Below, piece after piece: positions 1 through 8,261 of a DNA stretch of 51,347 nucleotides (position 1 is the first letter of the stretch; each line of letters begins with the position of its first letter). Made by a program: the position numbers and the translations under genes. Under the pieces are notes generated by a model, which worked only from the letters and a program-made list of their open reading frames with translations, was not told where the DNA came from and ran no database searches. Source of the stretch: Methanomicrobia archaeon (lineage in GTDB: Archaea > Halobacteriota > Bog-38 > Methanoflorentales > Methanoflorentaceae); the NCBI GenBank assembly GCA_015661395.1, contig JACWML010000018.1:1-51347 (forward strand), read 5' to 3'.

Positions 1-311
1 TTAAGTGGTGTTGACGTCTGCCAGCATTGATGGTCGGCGTAACGGTTCTCGTCGACGTCGTCTATTGAAAGCTTCTTTAGCTCTCCTGGAGCGCCACCGA
101 AGTCAATCGAATCAACCAGCACGAGCTTCTTGCATTCAAAAATTCCAAACAAGAAGTACCCTCTGCCGATGTCAACGACCTTCAGTCGAGTTGCGCCATT
201 CAATTTCTGCTTTAGAACAGGAACTAAGGACGTCGCGAAGCCGTTGTCACCGTACAGTGGGTTTCCACAGCAGGCGATAACCGCCTCAGCATCGCAAATC
301 GATTCGCTCAC
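1..311 (-). CDS. frhD: F420-reducing hydrogenase maturation endopeptidase FrhD (partial)
   Basis: Read on the minus strand from a GTG at 311, one base after the frhA stop, the frame stays open to the window edge, so the C-terminus is missing. The N-terminal part contains CCGNPLYGDNGF, the GNPLxGDDG-type nickel-binding motif of HyaD/HycI/FrhD proteases. These enzymes check nickel insertion and then cleave the C-terminal tail from the large hydrogenase subunit. The position directly behind frhA matches the known frhADGB order, so frhG and frhB probably lie just outside the window. The second Asp of the usual motif is Asn here (GDN rather than GDD), which occurs in the family and does not argue against function. 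Confidence 0.85.
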   Translation of the reverse strand, partial: MSESICDAEAVIACCGNPLYGDNGFATSLVPVLKQKLNGATRLKVVDIGRGYFLFGIFECKKLVLVDSIDFGGAPGELKKLSIDDVDENRYADHQCWQTSTPL

Positions 312-312
312 T

Positions 313-1536
313 TTAGATCATCTTGTTCTGAATGATGGCTTTTTCTGGATCCAGCACGATCATATGCGTTGCACACGAGTTGCAGGGATCATACAGCCGT
401 ACTATGACTTCCGCGAACTTGTAGTGGTCCCCTTCTATTGCTTTGCTAATCGTTGGATAATTCCACGTCGTCGGAACGATGCAGTTGTAGTAACTAATCC
501 TGCCGTCCTTGACCCGCGCCATGTGAACGTTCGCGCCACGAGCTGCTTCGTTGATTCCGATTCCAAGTTCGTTGTCGCCGCGACCGGCACACCCTTCCTT
601 TGTTACGCCGCTCGTATTGAGCTCATCGAGGAGGTTCTCTGCTCGATGAACAAGCGTGCCTTGTTCACGCTGCCGAGCCTTTTGGATGGCCAGTGCGCCT
701 CTCTCAGTGAATCCCTTGAACGTGACCGCACGCGCGCGAGGGCCGACTTCTACGGGTTCGCCGCCGACAAGGCATATAGTATTGTTTGCCTCTTGCCCGA
801 CTTCAAGCGAGCTGTACCAGTTGTTCGGCTGTTCCTCATTGAACGTTTCCCACGGGAAGGCCGTTCTGTCGCCGTAAGTCAAGTCCGAAGCAAACACGTC
901 GTAGTCGTGCAGCCCCATGTCAGACGGATAGTCAGAGTCCTTGATCAGCCCCATCATGAAATCGGTCTGTTCGTCTGAAAGCTGCTCGTAGGTCCGCAGA
1001 CTGCTCTGCAATTTCATTCTTGCGAGATCGCTGATGTTATGTTCCATGCCGCCTATGACGATGTCAGGCGCGTGTAGGCCCTCTCCGCCGACCACATCTA
1101 TGATGTTCTGGGCGATTTTTCTCATTCCCTGACAGCGCTTCATGGCGTCTGCGTAGACGTTCTTGTCAAAGCCGACACCGCACCCGAAATCCGGGAAAAT
1201 CAAAATGTTATGAAGCGGATGGCTGTGCATTTTGTTAGCAATGGCAGCCAGCTCTCGTAATATCATGCCGTCCTTTGGGGGCTCAACACCGATTGAGTCC
1301 TCCACAGCCTCTACCGAAGCGCACGAGTGAGAGATAGGGCAGATGCCACAAATCCGCGACGTTGCCAGTGGGGCAAACTCCATCGGCTTGCCGATAAGGA
1401 ACTTCTCAAAATTCCTGACCGGCGTAATGCTGAAGTAGTTTCCTTTTTCCACTATGCCGTCATCGTTTGTCTCTAGAACTAACTTGGCGTGCCCTTCGAC
1501 ACGAGTACACGGTGATATTTCAACTACATTGGCCAA
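313..1536 (-). CDS. frhA: F420-reducing [NiFe] hydrogenase large subunit FrhA
   Basis: This is the catalytic subunit of the cytoplasmic group 3a hydrogenase that reduces coenzyme F420 with H2. The N-terminal nickel-ligand motif RICGICPISH lies near residues 61-70 and the C-terminal one, DPCNSCATH, near 383-391, so all four cysteine ligands are present. Sixteen residues follow the last His and are the expected substrate of the FrhD protease. I chose a TTG start at 1536: the family begins with xxVVEISPxTRxEGH, and an AAGGAGGT Shine-Dalgarno at 1544-1551 sits 7 nt upstream. An ATG at 1560 would put that Shine-Dalgarno inside the gene. About 407 residues, a normal length. First gene of an frhAD(GB) operon. 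Confidence 0.95.
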   Translation of the reverse strand: MANVVEISPCTRVEGHAKLVLETNDDGIVEKGNYFSITPVRNFEKFLIGKPMEFAPLATSRICGICPISHSCASVEAVEDSIGVEPPKDGMILRELAAIANKMHSHPLHNILIFPDFGCGVGFDKNVYADAMKRCQGMRKIAQNIIDVVGGEGLHAPDIVIGGMEHNISDLARMKLQSSLRTYEQLSDEQTDFMMGLIKDSDYPSDMGLHDYDVFASDLTYGDRTAFPWETFNEEQPNNWYSSLEVGQEANNTICLVGGEPVEVGPRARAVTFKGFTERGALAIQKARQREQGTLVHRAENLLDELNTSGVTKEGCAGRGDNELGIGINEAARGANVHMARVKDGRISYYNCIVPTTWNYPTISKAIEGDHYKFAEVIVRLYDPCNSCATHMIVLDPEKAIIQNKMI

Positions 1537-1543
1537 ACTATTA

Positions 1544-1603
1544 ACCTCCTTTTGGTGCATTTAGAGAGATAGGATGAAACTTATCAACGCTAATAGTATA
1601 AAA
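1544..1603 (-). promoter_or_regulatory. frhA promoter and Shine-Dalgarno
   Basis: On the minus strand a TATA box TTTTATACTA occupies 1594-1603, about 60 nt before the TTG start. A strong AAGGAGGT Shine-Dalgarno lies at 1544-1551. With archaeal spacing, transcription would start near 1572, giving a leader of roughly 35 nt. Confidence 0.6.
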
Positions 1604-1815
1604 TCTAGACCGTTTTAGGGCCGTTTGTGCAGCGAGTATGGCAGGCAACTACCGCTACTCCCTATATGAATATTTCTAATTCACGGACGTATTTGGGTGA
1701 ACAAAGCCGGTGTTAACTATTTGAGGCATTTTTCGATCCATCCAGCTTGTTGCAGGATTCGCTTCAATTATCGCTGCCACGATTTCATTATTTGCGAACG
1801 CTTTCGTACTTGACG

Positions 1816-2016
1816 CTACGATATCTCACGAAATTTGGCTGCCACCTTGCAAGCAGGATTCGTTTCTGGACACGCTACGCTTAACAGGGCGCTCATCACT
1901 TCAACCGCACGGCGATCGCCGCCATTAGATTCCTCTTTTGCGCGATTAGGCATCTTCGAAAAGTAGTACGGGGCTCGGACGCAAATGCGCGGCGTGCGCA
2001 GACCGTTCGCCTTCAT
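1816..2016 (-). CDS. Small hypothetical protein downstream of the DUF2117 gene
   Basis: A 66-residue frame starts at an ATG that overlaps the stop of the DUF2117 gene by one base (TGATG), the usual sign of translational coupling. It has three cysteines, two of them in ACPETNPAC near the C-terminus, and no membrane segment. I do not recognise the family. Support is the tight junction only; no homology is visible to me, and it could be a chance frame. The roughly 200 bases between its stop and the frhA promoter hold nothing else I can identify. Confidence 0.4.
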   Translation of the reverse strand: MKANGLRTPRICVRAPYYFSKMPNRAKEESNGGDRRAVEVMSALLSVACPETNPACKVAAKFREIS

Positions 2017-3182
2017 CAAGCCAGGTCATTTTTCGTGCGGATTACGCTGCCAAACTCAACTCCCATTTCGTGCAAAAAAATCGTGACGATTTCGATAACC
2101 TTGGCCAAGGTGTAGTCTCCGCCGTCAAGCTCCCCGCTTCGTTCAAGCAAGAAGCCTATACCGTCGTCGCTCGCATTGCTAAGACGCAGAACAAGCGAAC
2201 CCTCAACCTCGAACCCGCCCGTGTAGAGTCCATCTCCGTCGCCATCAGTGATACCAACGATCGGAATGCCCGCCCGCGATAAGATGTCGCCGCAGATCGA
2301 TGTGGTATCATCTCCTACAGTAATCGCACAAATCGTTGTTTCATTGACAGATTCGAAGGTTTTGTCTGCGCAGTGATTGACAAATGTCACTGAACCGCGT
2401 TGTAACGGGCGCGCAGGCACCATCGAGCGTTGAACGCACGCTTCGTTACTCGCTCTGAGGTGTCCGGTCTTAATATAGGCGGTGCCCAAGTCAACATTAC
2501 CAATTTTCTCAAGCCCATGGGCTTTCGTAGCAACGCCTGCAATGTCGACAATTCTGCCTCGTTGCACGGTGACCGCGACGTCGCCATCAACGACGGTCCC
2601 GACGATCATTCCATGAACCAACAACGGCTCCCCTGGCCTAGCACCGTAGATATGTCGCGTAACAACTTCATCGGTCTGCTCCACGGACAACTCTCTTTTT
2701 TGCTTTTTGACGAGCTTAAGCGATAGACGATCCGACAAATGCCTAGCGACGTACTGAACGTTGCGGGACGTGTCCCCGTCAGCGCCCCGCCAAAGGAGGA
2801 CACTCCCGTAGATTGAGCCTGGTCGCTCCACGTGGATAACAGAACGTCGCACGCGCGACGATACTATCTGGCCGAAGACGCGTCCTGTTTCAGAAGTTTT
2901 GCCGCAATTGGCAAGAACAAGTACCTCTTTGTCTGAAACGCGGTTCAGTGCATCGCTTGTGTGTATATTTTGAGATGTATCGACGAACGTCAGATGCTTA
3001 TCTAAGGCTGCGACGCGGGCCATTGTTCCTCCAGCGAGCACACGCAATGGTCCAAGGGCGCGCAAAGCGTCTACGATATCAGCGATTTTTCCAGAGTCTA
3101 TGAGTTCAGGCCCGTGGATCACAAGGCTGATGCCAATAGCGGGGTGATTTATGGCCCGTCCAGGCGGCACGGTCTTTTGCAT
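2016..3182 (-). CDS. DUF2117 family protein (methanogen-conserved)
   Basis: This 388-residue soluble protein matches what I remember of DUF2117, a family of unknown function reported essentially from methanogenic archaea. The N-terminal half looks like a Rossmann-type fold (SLVIHGPELIDSGKIADIVD, then an LAGGTMAR glycine turn). The second half contains IPIVGITDGDGDGLYTGG, an Asp/Gly-rich stretch that could bind metal or phosphate. There is no signal peptide or membrane helix. It is codirectional with glmS upstream (111 bp gap) and with the small hypothetical gene downstream. Function unknown; the family's distribution suggests a methanogenesis-related role, which is inference. Confidence 0.75.
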   Translation of the reverse strand: MQKTVPPGRAINHPAIGISLVIHGPELIDSGKIADIVDALRALGPLRVLAGGTMARVAALDKHLTFVDTSQNIHTSDALNRVSDKEVLVLANCGKTSETGRVFGQIVSSRVRRSVIHVERPGSIYGSVLLWRGADGDTSRNVQYVARHLSDRLSLKLVKKQKRELSVEQTDEVVTRHIYGARPGEPLLVHGMIVGTVVDGDVAVTVQRGRIVDIAGVATKAHGLEKIGNVDLGTAYIKTGHLRASNEACVQRSMVPARPLQRGSVTFVNHCADKTFESVNETTICAITVGDDTTSICGDILSRAGIPIVGITDGDGDGLYTGGFEVEGSLVLRLSNASDDGIGFLLERSGELDGGDYTLAKVIEIVTIFLHEMGVEFGSVIRTKNDLA

Positions 3183-3293
3183 AACTACAAACGGTCGTCC
3201 TCGGTGTGTGAAATTATGTTAATGTGGCCGTAATACGACCAATCGAACACCCAGTGTCGTCAGACTTGCATACCAGACTCGATGCGTTAGCAG

Positions 3294-5120
3294 TTATTCA
3301 ACCGTAACGCTCTTGGCGAGATTGCGCGGCTGATCGATCTCGGCGCCTAGGTACTTAGCTGCATAGTACGCGAGTAACTGGAGCGCGACTGCAGCGAGCA
3401 TCGGCGAGAACAATTCATCGACATCCGGTATCTTGATCACAGAGTCCACATATTTGACGATCTCGTCGTCAGATGCGTTTGCGATCGCAATGACAAAGGC
3501 GTTTCGCGCCTTTACCTCTTTTATATTGCCGAGCGTTTTGTAATATGTCTTACCTTTCGGCACTATGGCGATGACGGGGGTGTCCGCGGTGATAAGAGCA
3601 AGTGGGCCGTGTTTTAGCTCTCCCGCCGGAAATCCCTCAGCTTTGATGTAGGAGATCTCTTTCATCTTAAGTGCGCCTTCAAGCGCGATGGGATAGCTTA
3701 ACCCACGCCCGATGAAATAGCAGCAATCCGCTTCGCAAATTCGAGAAGAAGTTTTCTCGATGTTGCTAATGTTGTCAAGAAGTGACTCGATCAGGCCCGG
3801 CACCGCCTTCATTGAGGTTATGATATTGCGTGACGTCTCAACGTCGATGAGCTTCTTCAATCGCGCCACGTAGACGCCGAACATGTAAAGTGTAAGTATC
3901 TGCGCCGTAAAGGTTTTTGTGGCCGCGACGCCAATTTCTATTCCCGATTTCGTTAGCAGAATTTCATCGGCTTTTCGCGTAATCGTGCTTCCGACCACGT
4001 TTGTTATCGCGAGCGTTAGGTAGCCTTGCGACTTTGCCTCGTTCATCGCGGCGAGCGTGTCTGCGGTCTCACCGGACTGACTGATGCAGATTGCCAGGGA
4101 TCTTTTGCCCGACAAGAAGTTATTATAGCGAAACTCAGAGCTGTACTCTACCTTGACCGGAATTCGCAGCAAATCCTCGAGCGCGTACTTTCCGAGGATC
4201 CCAGCGTGGTACGAAGTCCCACAGGCGATGATGGTAATGCTTTCAATATTCTTAATCTCATCTTCGAGCAGGCGAAGTTCCTTAAAATCGATGCTGCCTT
4301 CGAGCTCGCACAAGCGATCTTCCATGGTCTCCCGTAACGCCTTAGGTTGCTCGTGGATCTCCTTGAGCATAAAGTGCTCGTAACCCCCCCGCTCCGCGTC
4401 TTGGATGCTTCCATCGGCGATTGTCACGGTCTTCTCAACATTCACACCTTGCAATGTTGATATGGTCACGTTGTCTCTGGTGAGGCGGACGATTTCACCA
4501 TCGTCAATGTATATGATCTTATTCGTGTATTTCCTGATTGCTGGAATATCACTCGCGAGGAAGTTCTCTCCATCTCCCAATCCCACGATCAGTGGGCTAT
4601 CCTTTCTCGCGGCAATGATGACCTCTGGTTCATTGTCTGATATGACCGCAATGGCATATGAGCCTTCGACGCGCAGCAGCGCCTCCCGCACGGCGTGTTC
4701 AAGGTCGCCATTGTAACAGTCTTCACAGAGGTGTGCTAACACTTCAGTATCCGTGTCAGAGCTGAAAATGTGGCCTTTGCTCGTAAGTTCATCTTTCAGA
4801 GCTTGAAAGTTCTCGATGATGCCGTTGTGAACCACGGCGAAACTGCCACTGCAGTCGGTGTGTGGGTGCGCGTTGGTGGAAGATGGAATCCCGTGTGTAG
4901 CCCAGCGGGTGTGACCGATTCCAACACAGGCATCGTTGGTCAAACTTAAAATATTTTCAAGATCAGAGATCTTTCCTGCTGTTTTCGTTATATCAATTTC
5001 CGCGCCGTTCAGCGTGGCAATGCCTGCTGAGTCATAACCTCGGTACTCGAGTCGTTTCAATGACTCAACTATGATTGGCGTGACGCTTCGGTTGCCAATA
5101 CATCCCACTATGCCGCACAT
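3294..5120 (-). CDS. glmS: Glutamine--fructose-6-phosphate aminotransferase (isomerizing)
   Basis: GlmS makes glucosamine-6-phosphate from fructose-6-phosphate and glutamine, the entry to UDP-GlcNAc for surface glycans. The protein starts MCGIVGCIGN, placing the nucleophilic Cys directly after Met as in all Ntn glutaminases. The glutaminase domain carries RGYDSAG and GHTRWATHG. The isomerase half has two SIS modules (IACGTSYHAG near residue 300 and FIGRGLSYPIALEGALKMKE near 465). It ends with the canonical NLAKSVTVE tail, so the 608-residue protein is complete. It is transcribed divergently from purD and has its own TATA box about 57 nt upstream. Confidence 0.97.
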   Translation of the reverse strand: MCGIVGCIGNRSVTPIIVESLKRLEYRGYDSAGIATLNGAEIDITKTAGKISDLENILSLTNDACVGIGHTRWATHGIPSSTNAHPHTDCSGSFAVVHNGIIENFQALKDELTSKGHIFSSDTDTEVLAHLCEDCYNGDLEHAVREALLRVEGSYAIAVISDNEPEVIIAARKDSPLIVGLGDGENFLASDIPAIRKYTNKIIYIDDGEIVRLTRDNVTISTLQGVNVEKTVTIADGSIQDAERGGYEHFMLKEIHEQPKALRETMEDRLCELEGSIDFKELRLLEDEIKNIESITIIACGTSYHAGILGKYALEDLLRIPVKVEYSSEFRYNNFLSGKRSLAICISQSGETADTLAAMNEAKSQGYLTLAITNVVGSTITRKADEILLTKSGIEIGVAATKTFTAQILTLYMFGVYVARLKKLIDVETSRNIITSMKAVPGLIESLLDNISNIEKTSSRICEADCCYFIGRGLSYPIALEGALKMKEISYIKAEGFPAGELKHGPLALITADTPVIAIVPKGKTYYKTLGNIKEVKARNAFVIAIANASDDEIVKYVDSVIKIPDVDELFSPMLAAVALQLLAYYAAKYLGAEIDQPRNLAKSVTVE

Positions 5121-5339
5121 TCAACCGTCTCGTTAAAGTTGTTTCGAGGGCCCCAAGCATAGGCGGTCGTGATAATCTATAAAAGTTCCGATTTTTGCTT
5201 TTGACTAATTTATTCTGGATTAGCAGCTCATATAGCTGTTGCTGGCGAACAACGCTGAGCTTTTATATATTATTTGTCTAATATTTGTTTGTGTCCCCCC
5301 GGATAGCTTTTTATCGGAAAATGACTTACCCACCACAAC
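5121..5339. promoter_or_regulatory. Divergent promoter region between glmS and purD
   Basis: Two archaeal TATA boxes point outward. ACTTTTATAGA on the minus strand (5177-5187) lies about 57 nt before glmS. CTTTTATATATT on the plus strand (5262-5273) lies about 65 nt before purD. No convincing Shine-Dalgarno precedes the purD ATG. Confidence 0.5.
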
Positions 5340-6620
5340 ATGAAGGTCCTGCTAGTAGGTTCAGGCGGTCGTGAACACGCCATGGCGATGGCCATTGTCC
5401 GGAGCGCCGAAGAGCCGACGCTCTACGCCGCAATGAAGTACAAAAACCCAGGCATCGCCCAATTATGCGAAGATTACCTCCTCGTCAACGAAACTGACTT
5501 AGAGAAGGTGGCAGATTACGCCCGCCGCGCCGATCTGGTGGTGATCGGGCCTGAGGCGCCCCTGGCAGAGGGGATCGTAGATGTGCTCGACCATCGCGGT
5601 GTGCGCGCTTTTGGACCTACACGACAGGCGGCTGCAATCGAATCAGATAAGGGATGGGCCCGCTCTTTCATGTCCGAAAAAGGCATCAGAGGATGCCCTA
5701 AGTACGCACTGTTCGACGATTTAAGTGACGCAGATCGCTTCATCAAAGACAACATCGATGAAGAAGGGTTAGTGATCAAGCCAGTTGGTTTGACTGGCGG
5801 AAAGGGTGTTGTACTCATCAATAGTTATTCTGAGGGAAAAGACTACCTAAAAACGCTTCGAGGGCCTGTAGTTATTGAAGAACGCCTTTCTGGGGAAGAA
5901 TTCACCGTGCAAGCATTCGCGGACGGGAACGTGTTAGCACCCGCACCAGCGGTTCAAGATCACAAGCGCGCCTTTGAAGGCGACCTTGGACCGAACACAG
6001 GAGGGATGGGTTCTTACACAGACAAGTCCTATGTCCTCCCTTTTATGAATAAAGACGACTATCGCGCTGCTGTAACCATAATGCAAGATACGATAAACGC
6101 TCTGAAAAGTGAGGGCATTACGTTCAAGGGTATCTTGTACGGCCAATTCATGCTTACGCGAACAGGACCCATGGTCGTGGAGTTCAACTGTCGATTCGGA
6201 GATCCAGAGGCTATGAACATTCTTCCACTCCTTAAATCCGACTTCATTGAGCTCGCAGAATCGGCTGTTGATGGCACGTTAAAGCAGACCGATTACGAAC
6301 TTCGTGCCACAGTCTGTAAATATGTTGTGCCGGCAGGCTATCCAACGAACCCCAAGCCAACTGAGATCACCATCGATACGGATCACATCGATGCCGCGCT
6401 GTTTTATGCAAGCGTCGACGACCGCGACGGCGCGATCACCACCACCACATCTCGAGCTTTGGCAGTCCTCGGGGTGGCAGAGACAATTGAAAATGCGGAG
6501 CGCCAAGCAGAGCGGGCACTCCAGTTCATAAAGGGTGACGTATTTGCGCGGCACGACATCGGGAAAAAAGAGCTAGTACAGAGTCGCATTGAGCACATGA
6601 AGCGCATCAGGCACGCGTAG
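5340..6620 (+). CDS. purD: Phosphoribosylamine--glycine ligase (GARS)
   Basis: PurD joins phosphoribosylamine and glycine using ATP, the second step of purine synthesis. The start MKVLLVGSGGREHA is the family signature. VIGPEAPLAEG and the IKPVGLTGGKGVV loop belong to the ATP-grasp fold, and GPNTGGMGSYTD plus VEFNCRFGDPEA carry the metal- and phosphate-binding residues. At 426 residues it is the usual length. It is followed after 15-30 nt by argF on the same strand, so the two genes are probably cotranscribed although they serve different pathways. Confidence 0.97.
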   Translation: MKVLLVGSGGREHAMAMAIVRSAEEPTLYAAMKYKNPGIAQLCEDYLLVNETDLEKVADYARRADLVVIGPEAPLAEGIVDVLDHRGVRAFGPTRQAAAIESDKGWARSFMSEKGIRGCPKYALFDDLSDADRFIKDNIDEEGLVIKPVGLTGGKGVVLINSYSEGKDYLKTLRGPVVIEERLSGEEFTVQAFADGNVLAPAPAVQDHKRAFEGDLGPNTGGMGSYTDKSYVLPFMNKDDYRAAVTIMQDTINALKSEGITFKGILYGQFMLTRTGPMVVEFNCRFGDPEAMNILPLLKSDFIELAESAVDGTLKQTDYELRATVCKYVVPAGYPTNPKPTEITIDTDHIDAALFYASVDDRDGAITTTTSRALAVLGVAETIENAERQAERALQFIKGDVFARHDIGKKELVQSRIEHMKRIRHA

Positions 6621-6650
6621 CTAAGAAGTGCGCCCATGAAAGAATTCACA

Positions 6651-7553
6651 ATGAAGAATCTTATTTCTATCGGCGATTTGACGAAAGATGAAATCTTCGA
6701 GATCCTCCAGCTTGCCATCCGCCTCAAAGGAGAACGATCAAAAGGGATATTCCCGAACGGTTTAGAGCACAAAACTCTTGGGATGATATTTGAAAAACCC
6801 TCGACTCGAACGCGAACGGCGTTTGAGGTTGCGGTGGTCGAGTTGGGCGGATACCCCATCTACTTGAACTGGAATGATCTTCAGCTGGGACGGGGGGAGA
6901 CGACTGCGGATACGGCGCGCGTGCTCTCACGGTATCTGAGCTGCATCATCATGCGGGCGAACAGCCATTCAACGATCATTGACATGGTCAAAAACGCCTC
7001 AGTCCCCGTGATTAACGCCCTTTCGGATATCGAGCACCCGTGTCAGCTACTAGCAGACCTGATGACGATTTATGAAAAGAAGGGGGCGCTCAGCGGCATG
7101 AAACTCGCGTGGATTGGAGACGGAAACAATGTCTGCAATTCAGCAATACTGTCGTGCGCGCTGATGGGTATGAGCGTTGACGTCGCGTGCCCCCCGGGTT
7201 ATGAACCGAACGGCGAGATTCTGCGCAGAGGTCAGCAGCTATCCGCCGTGAGGATCCTACGCGATCCGCTCGAAGCAGCCTCCGCTGCAGATATTTTATA
7301 TACGGACGCTTGGGTTTCTATGGGAGACGAGGCAGCCTCTGCGCTACGTGCGCGCGCGTTCTCTGCGTACCGCATTGACAGCAAGGTGCTCGATGCAGCA
7401 AAGAGCGACGCGATCGTTCTCCACTGTCTTCCCGCTCACCGGGGGCAGGAGATCACTGACGAAGTGATGGATGGACCACATTCAGCCGTTTTTGATCAAG
7501 CGGAAAACCGATTGCACGCGCACAAGGCCTTGCTGTTAAAGCTGCTCTGTTAG
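6651..7553 (+). CDS. argF: Ornithine carbamoyltransferase
   Basis: ArgF transfers the carbamoyl group to ornithine to form citrulline in arginine synthesis. The carbamoyl-phosphate loop EKPSTRTRTAFE, the HPCQLLAD motif, the ornithine-side motif DAWVSMG and the catalytic VLHCLPAHRG are all present. I start at the ATG at 6651 because the family begins MKxLxSIxDL; an in-frame ATG at 6636 would add five residues. Its TAG stop abuts the TAA stop of carS on the other strand with no base between, so the two transcripts must overlap at their 3' ends. Confidence 0.96.
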   Translation: MKNLISIGDLTKDEIFEILQLAIRLKGERSKGIFPNGLEHKTLGMIFEKPSTRTRTAFEVAVVELGGYPIYLNWNDLQLGRGETTADTARVLSRYLSCIIMRANSHSTIIDMVKNASVPVINALSDIEHPCQLLADLMTIYEKKGALSGMKLAWIGDGNNVCNSAILSCALMGMSVDVACPPGYEPNGEILRRGQQLSAVRILRDPLEAASAADILYTDAWVSMGDEAASALRARAFSAYRIDSKVLDAAKSDAIVLHCLPAHRGQEITDEVMDGPHSAVFDQAENRLHAHKALLLKLLC

Positions 7554-8087
7554 TTACCACGGCTCCTTTTTCTTGCCAAGCTTGAACCCGATGAAGTTGA
7601 CGGCGAGGTGCAAGAGCGGACTTACGATCAGGACGACGACCATTACGGGGAGCGTAAAGTTGAGGGTGAACCAGCCGCTAAAAAAAACATATGTGAGCAC
7701 CCACGCACCGATGACAAAGTCGAGCTGATCGGCAATAGGAAGCGGGTCCCCCCTATCCATCCCCAGCCTCCTCTTAAAGAAGCTCTTGGTGAGGTCTCCG
7801 AGCATCGCCCCTAAGGATAAAGTGACTACCACCAAAACAGGCTCAAATGAGGGCACGCCGATCTGCGTGCTGTTTTTGATAAGTTGCAGGAGCAGGCCCA
7901 CTGCGATTCCCGACAACGTCCCGCCGATTAACCCCCTGAACGTCTTGCCCGGTCCAAAAACCCTTCTTCCGTCGACAAAGTTCCGACCGAGATCGAGAGG
8001 AGTTTTTCCAGCAAATAGGACGGCACTCGAGTTAGGCACGTATGCAGGGAGCATCAGCCACAGGGCATCAATAATGAGCGCAAGCAT
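7554..8087 (-). CDS. carS: CDP-archaeol synthase
   Basis: CarS is an integral membrane CTP transferase that activates unsaturated archaetidic acid (digeranylgeranylglyceryl phosphate) to CDP-archaeol, the branch point for archaeal polar lipids. The 177-residue sequence has about five hydrophobic segments. It also has the family's GPGKTFRGLIGG loop and GDLTKSFFKRRLGMDRGDPL cytoplasmic motif, with Lys, Arg and Asp residues placed for metal-CTP binding. The length is normal. A TTTAATATG element near 8110-8118 would give a very short leader. It lies next to the tetraether synthase gene, transcribed divergently. Confidence 0.95.
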   Translation of the reverse strand: MLALIIDALWLMLPAYVPNSSAVLFAGKTPLDLGRNFVDGRRVFGPGKTFRGLIGGTLSGIAVGLLLQLIKNSTQIGVPSFEPVLVVVTLSLGAMLGDLTKSFFKRRLGMDRGDPLPIADQLDFVIGAWVLTYVFFSGWFTLNFTLPVMVVVLIVSPLLHLAVNFIGFKLGKKKEPW

Positions 8088-8261
8088 TGCATTGCGAAAG
8101 GCGCATCATACATATTAAATCTGTCTCCGGCGGTCAAATTGGTCCGTAATCGTGAGGAGCGCGGTGCAGCTGCCGCTCTGCACCCGCACCTCAAAGCACA
8201 AAATAATAATAGTAACAAAATAAAAGCTTTATCAAGAAACAAGGAAACGCTGGAGAACTGC

